Shown here one piece after another: positions 5,730 to 6,192 of a stretch of 6,192 nt of DNA; position 1 is the stretch's first letter, and each line of letters starts with the position of its first letter. The stretch is from Desulfobacteraceae bacterium UBA2230. Lineage in GTDB: Bacteria > Desulfobacterota > Desulfobacteria > Desulfobacterales > Desulfosarcinaceae. Where the stretch lies: assembly GCA_002348005.1 (NCBI GenBank), contig DDYQ01000228.1:1-6192 (forward strand). The letters are read 5' to 3'. Under the pieces are notes generated by a model, which worked only from the letters and a program-made list of their open reading frames with translations, did no database searches and had not been told where the DNA came from. The position numbers and the translations under genes were made by a program.

Positions 5730-6192
5730 TCAAAACGGCGTCATGCCGCGTCCCAGACCGCGCATACCGCCCTTCTGGAATTTCTTCATCATTTTCATAA
5801 TCTGGGTATAGTTCTTGAGCAGTTGATTGACATCCTGAACCGAGGTGCCGCTGCCGTTGGCGATACGCCGCCGGCGGCTGCCGTTGATGATCGAGTATTG
5901 GCGCCGCTCGTGAGGGGTCATCGAATTGATGATCGCCTCGATACGTACCAATTCGTGTTCATCCACATCCATGTTCTTGAACTGCTTGAGCTTATTCATC
6001 CCGGGCAGCATGCTCATGATCTCGGTAAGTGATCCCATCTTGCGCACCTGCCGCAACTGATCCCGGAAATCCTCCAGGGTGAACTCGTTCCGGCGCAGCT
6101 TCTTCTGGAGTTCGACCGCCTGTTTGGCGTCCACCACGGCCTGGGCCTTTTCGATCATGGTCAACATATCGCCCATGCCCAGGATGCGTGAG
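5730..6192 (-). CDS. ffh: Signal recognition particle protein Ffh, C-terminal part
   Basis: Ffh is the GTPase of the bacterial signal recognition particle; with 4.5S RNA it binds signal sequences on nascent proteins and delivers ribosomes to FtsY at the membrane. Only the last 153 codons are here; the N and G domains lie beyond the right edge. The visible part starts with SRILGMGDMLTMIEKAQ, the usual junction of the G and M domains. The M domain then shows FTLEDFRDQLRQVRKMGSL, MLPGMNKLKQF and MTPHERRQYSIINGSRRRRI. The RNA-binding motif GSGTSVQDVNQLLK comes next, and the end is a short Gly/Met tail, MRGLGRGMTPF. The first in-window ATG (6176) is internal, because the reading frame stays open and matches the family to the window edge. 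rpsP follows after 27 bases. Confidence 0.97.
   Translation of the reverse strand, partial: SRILGMGDMLTMIEKAQAVVDAKQAVELQKKLRRNEFTLEDFRDQLRQVRKMGSLTEIMSMLPGMNKLKQFKNMDVDEHELVRIEAIINSMTPHERRQYSIINGSRRRRIANGSGTSVQDVNQLLKNYTQIMKMMKKFQKGGMRGLGRGMTPF

Overview
The window is a stretch of bacterial chromosome in which every recognisable gene lies on the minus strand, so it is read from the right edge to the left. The base composition is GC-rich. The gene order is ffh, rpsP, khpA, rimM, trmD, a SPOUT-type RNA methyltransferase, rplS, rnhB, yraN, rsmI, a phosphopantetheinyl transferase, and the first codons of a beta-CASP metallo-hydrolase. This order, and the protein wording (for example the small KH protein after S16 and the extra methyltransferase after TrmD), suggest a deltaproteobacterial (Desulfobacterota) sulfate reducer or relative, perhaps Desulfobacterales. 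That placement is a recollection of gene order and has not been tested by a search.

From 6192 down to 2099 is a compact translation operon. It holds the end of the signal recognition particle GTPase Ffh, ribosomal protein S16, the KH-domain RNA-binding protein KhpA, the 30S maturation factor RimM, the tRNA m1G37 methyltransferase TrmD, a second knotted methyltransferase of unknown target, ribosomal protein L19 and ribonuclease HII. Several genes overlap (khpA/rimM, trmD/methyltransferase, rnhB/yraN), so translational coupling is likely. The one foreign-looking element is an AT-rich inverted array of 7-base units filling the gap between rimM and trmD.

From 2112 down to 803 come the nuclease-like protein YraN and the 16S rRNA methyltransferase RsmI. 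A 136-base gap with two inverted repeats (667-802) then separates RsmI from a stand-alone phosphopantetheinyl transferase at 73-666. The last gene follows it after 13 bases, with a strong ribosome binding site that overlaps the transferase stop codon.

Most products act on ribosomes, rRNA, tRNA or nascent chains: S16 and RimM in 30S assembly, RsmI on 16S rRNA, TrmD on tRNA, L19 in 50S, and Ffh on signal sequences. RNase HII and YraN concern nucleic acid upkeep. I saw no mobile gene, CRISPR array, tRNA, rRNA or defence system. This is mainly an ordinary housekeeping region, and the points most worth checking are the heptad repeat, the trmD/methyltransferase overlap and a few start-site oddities.
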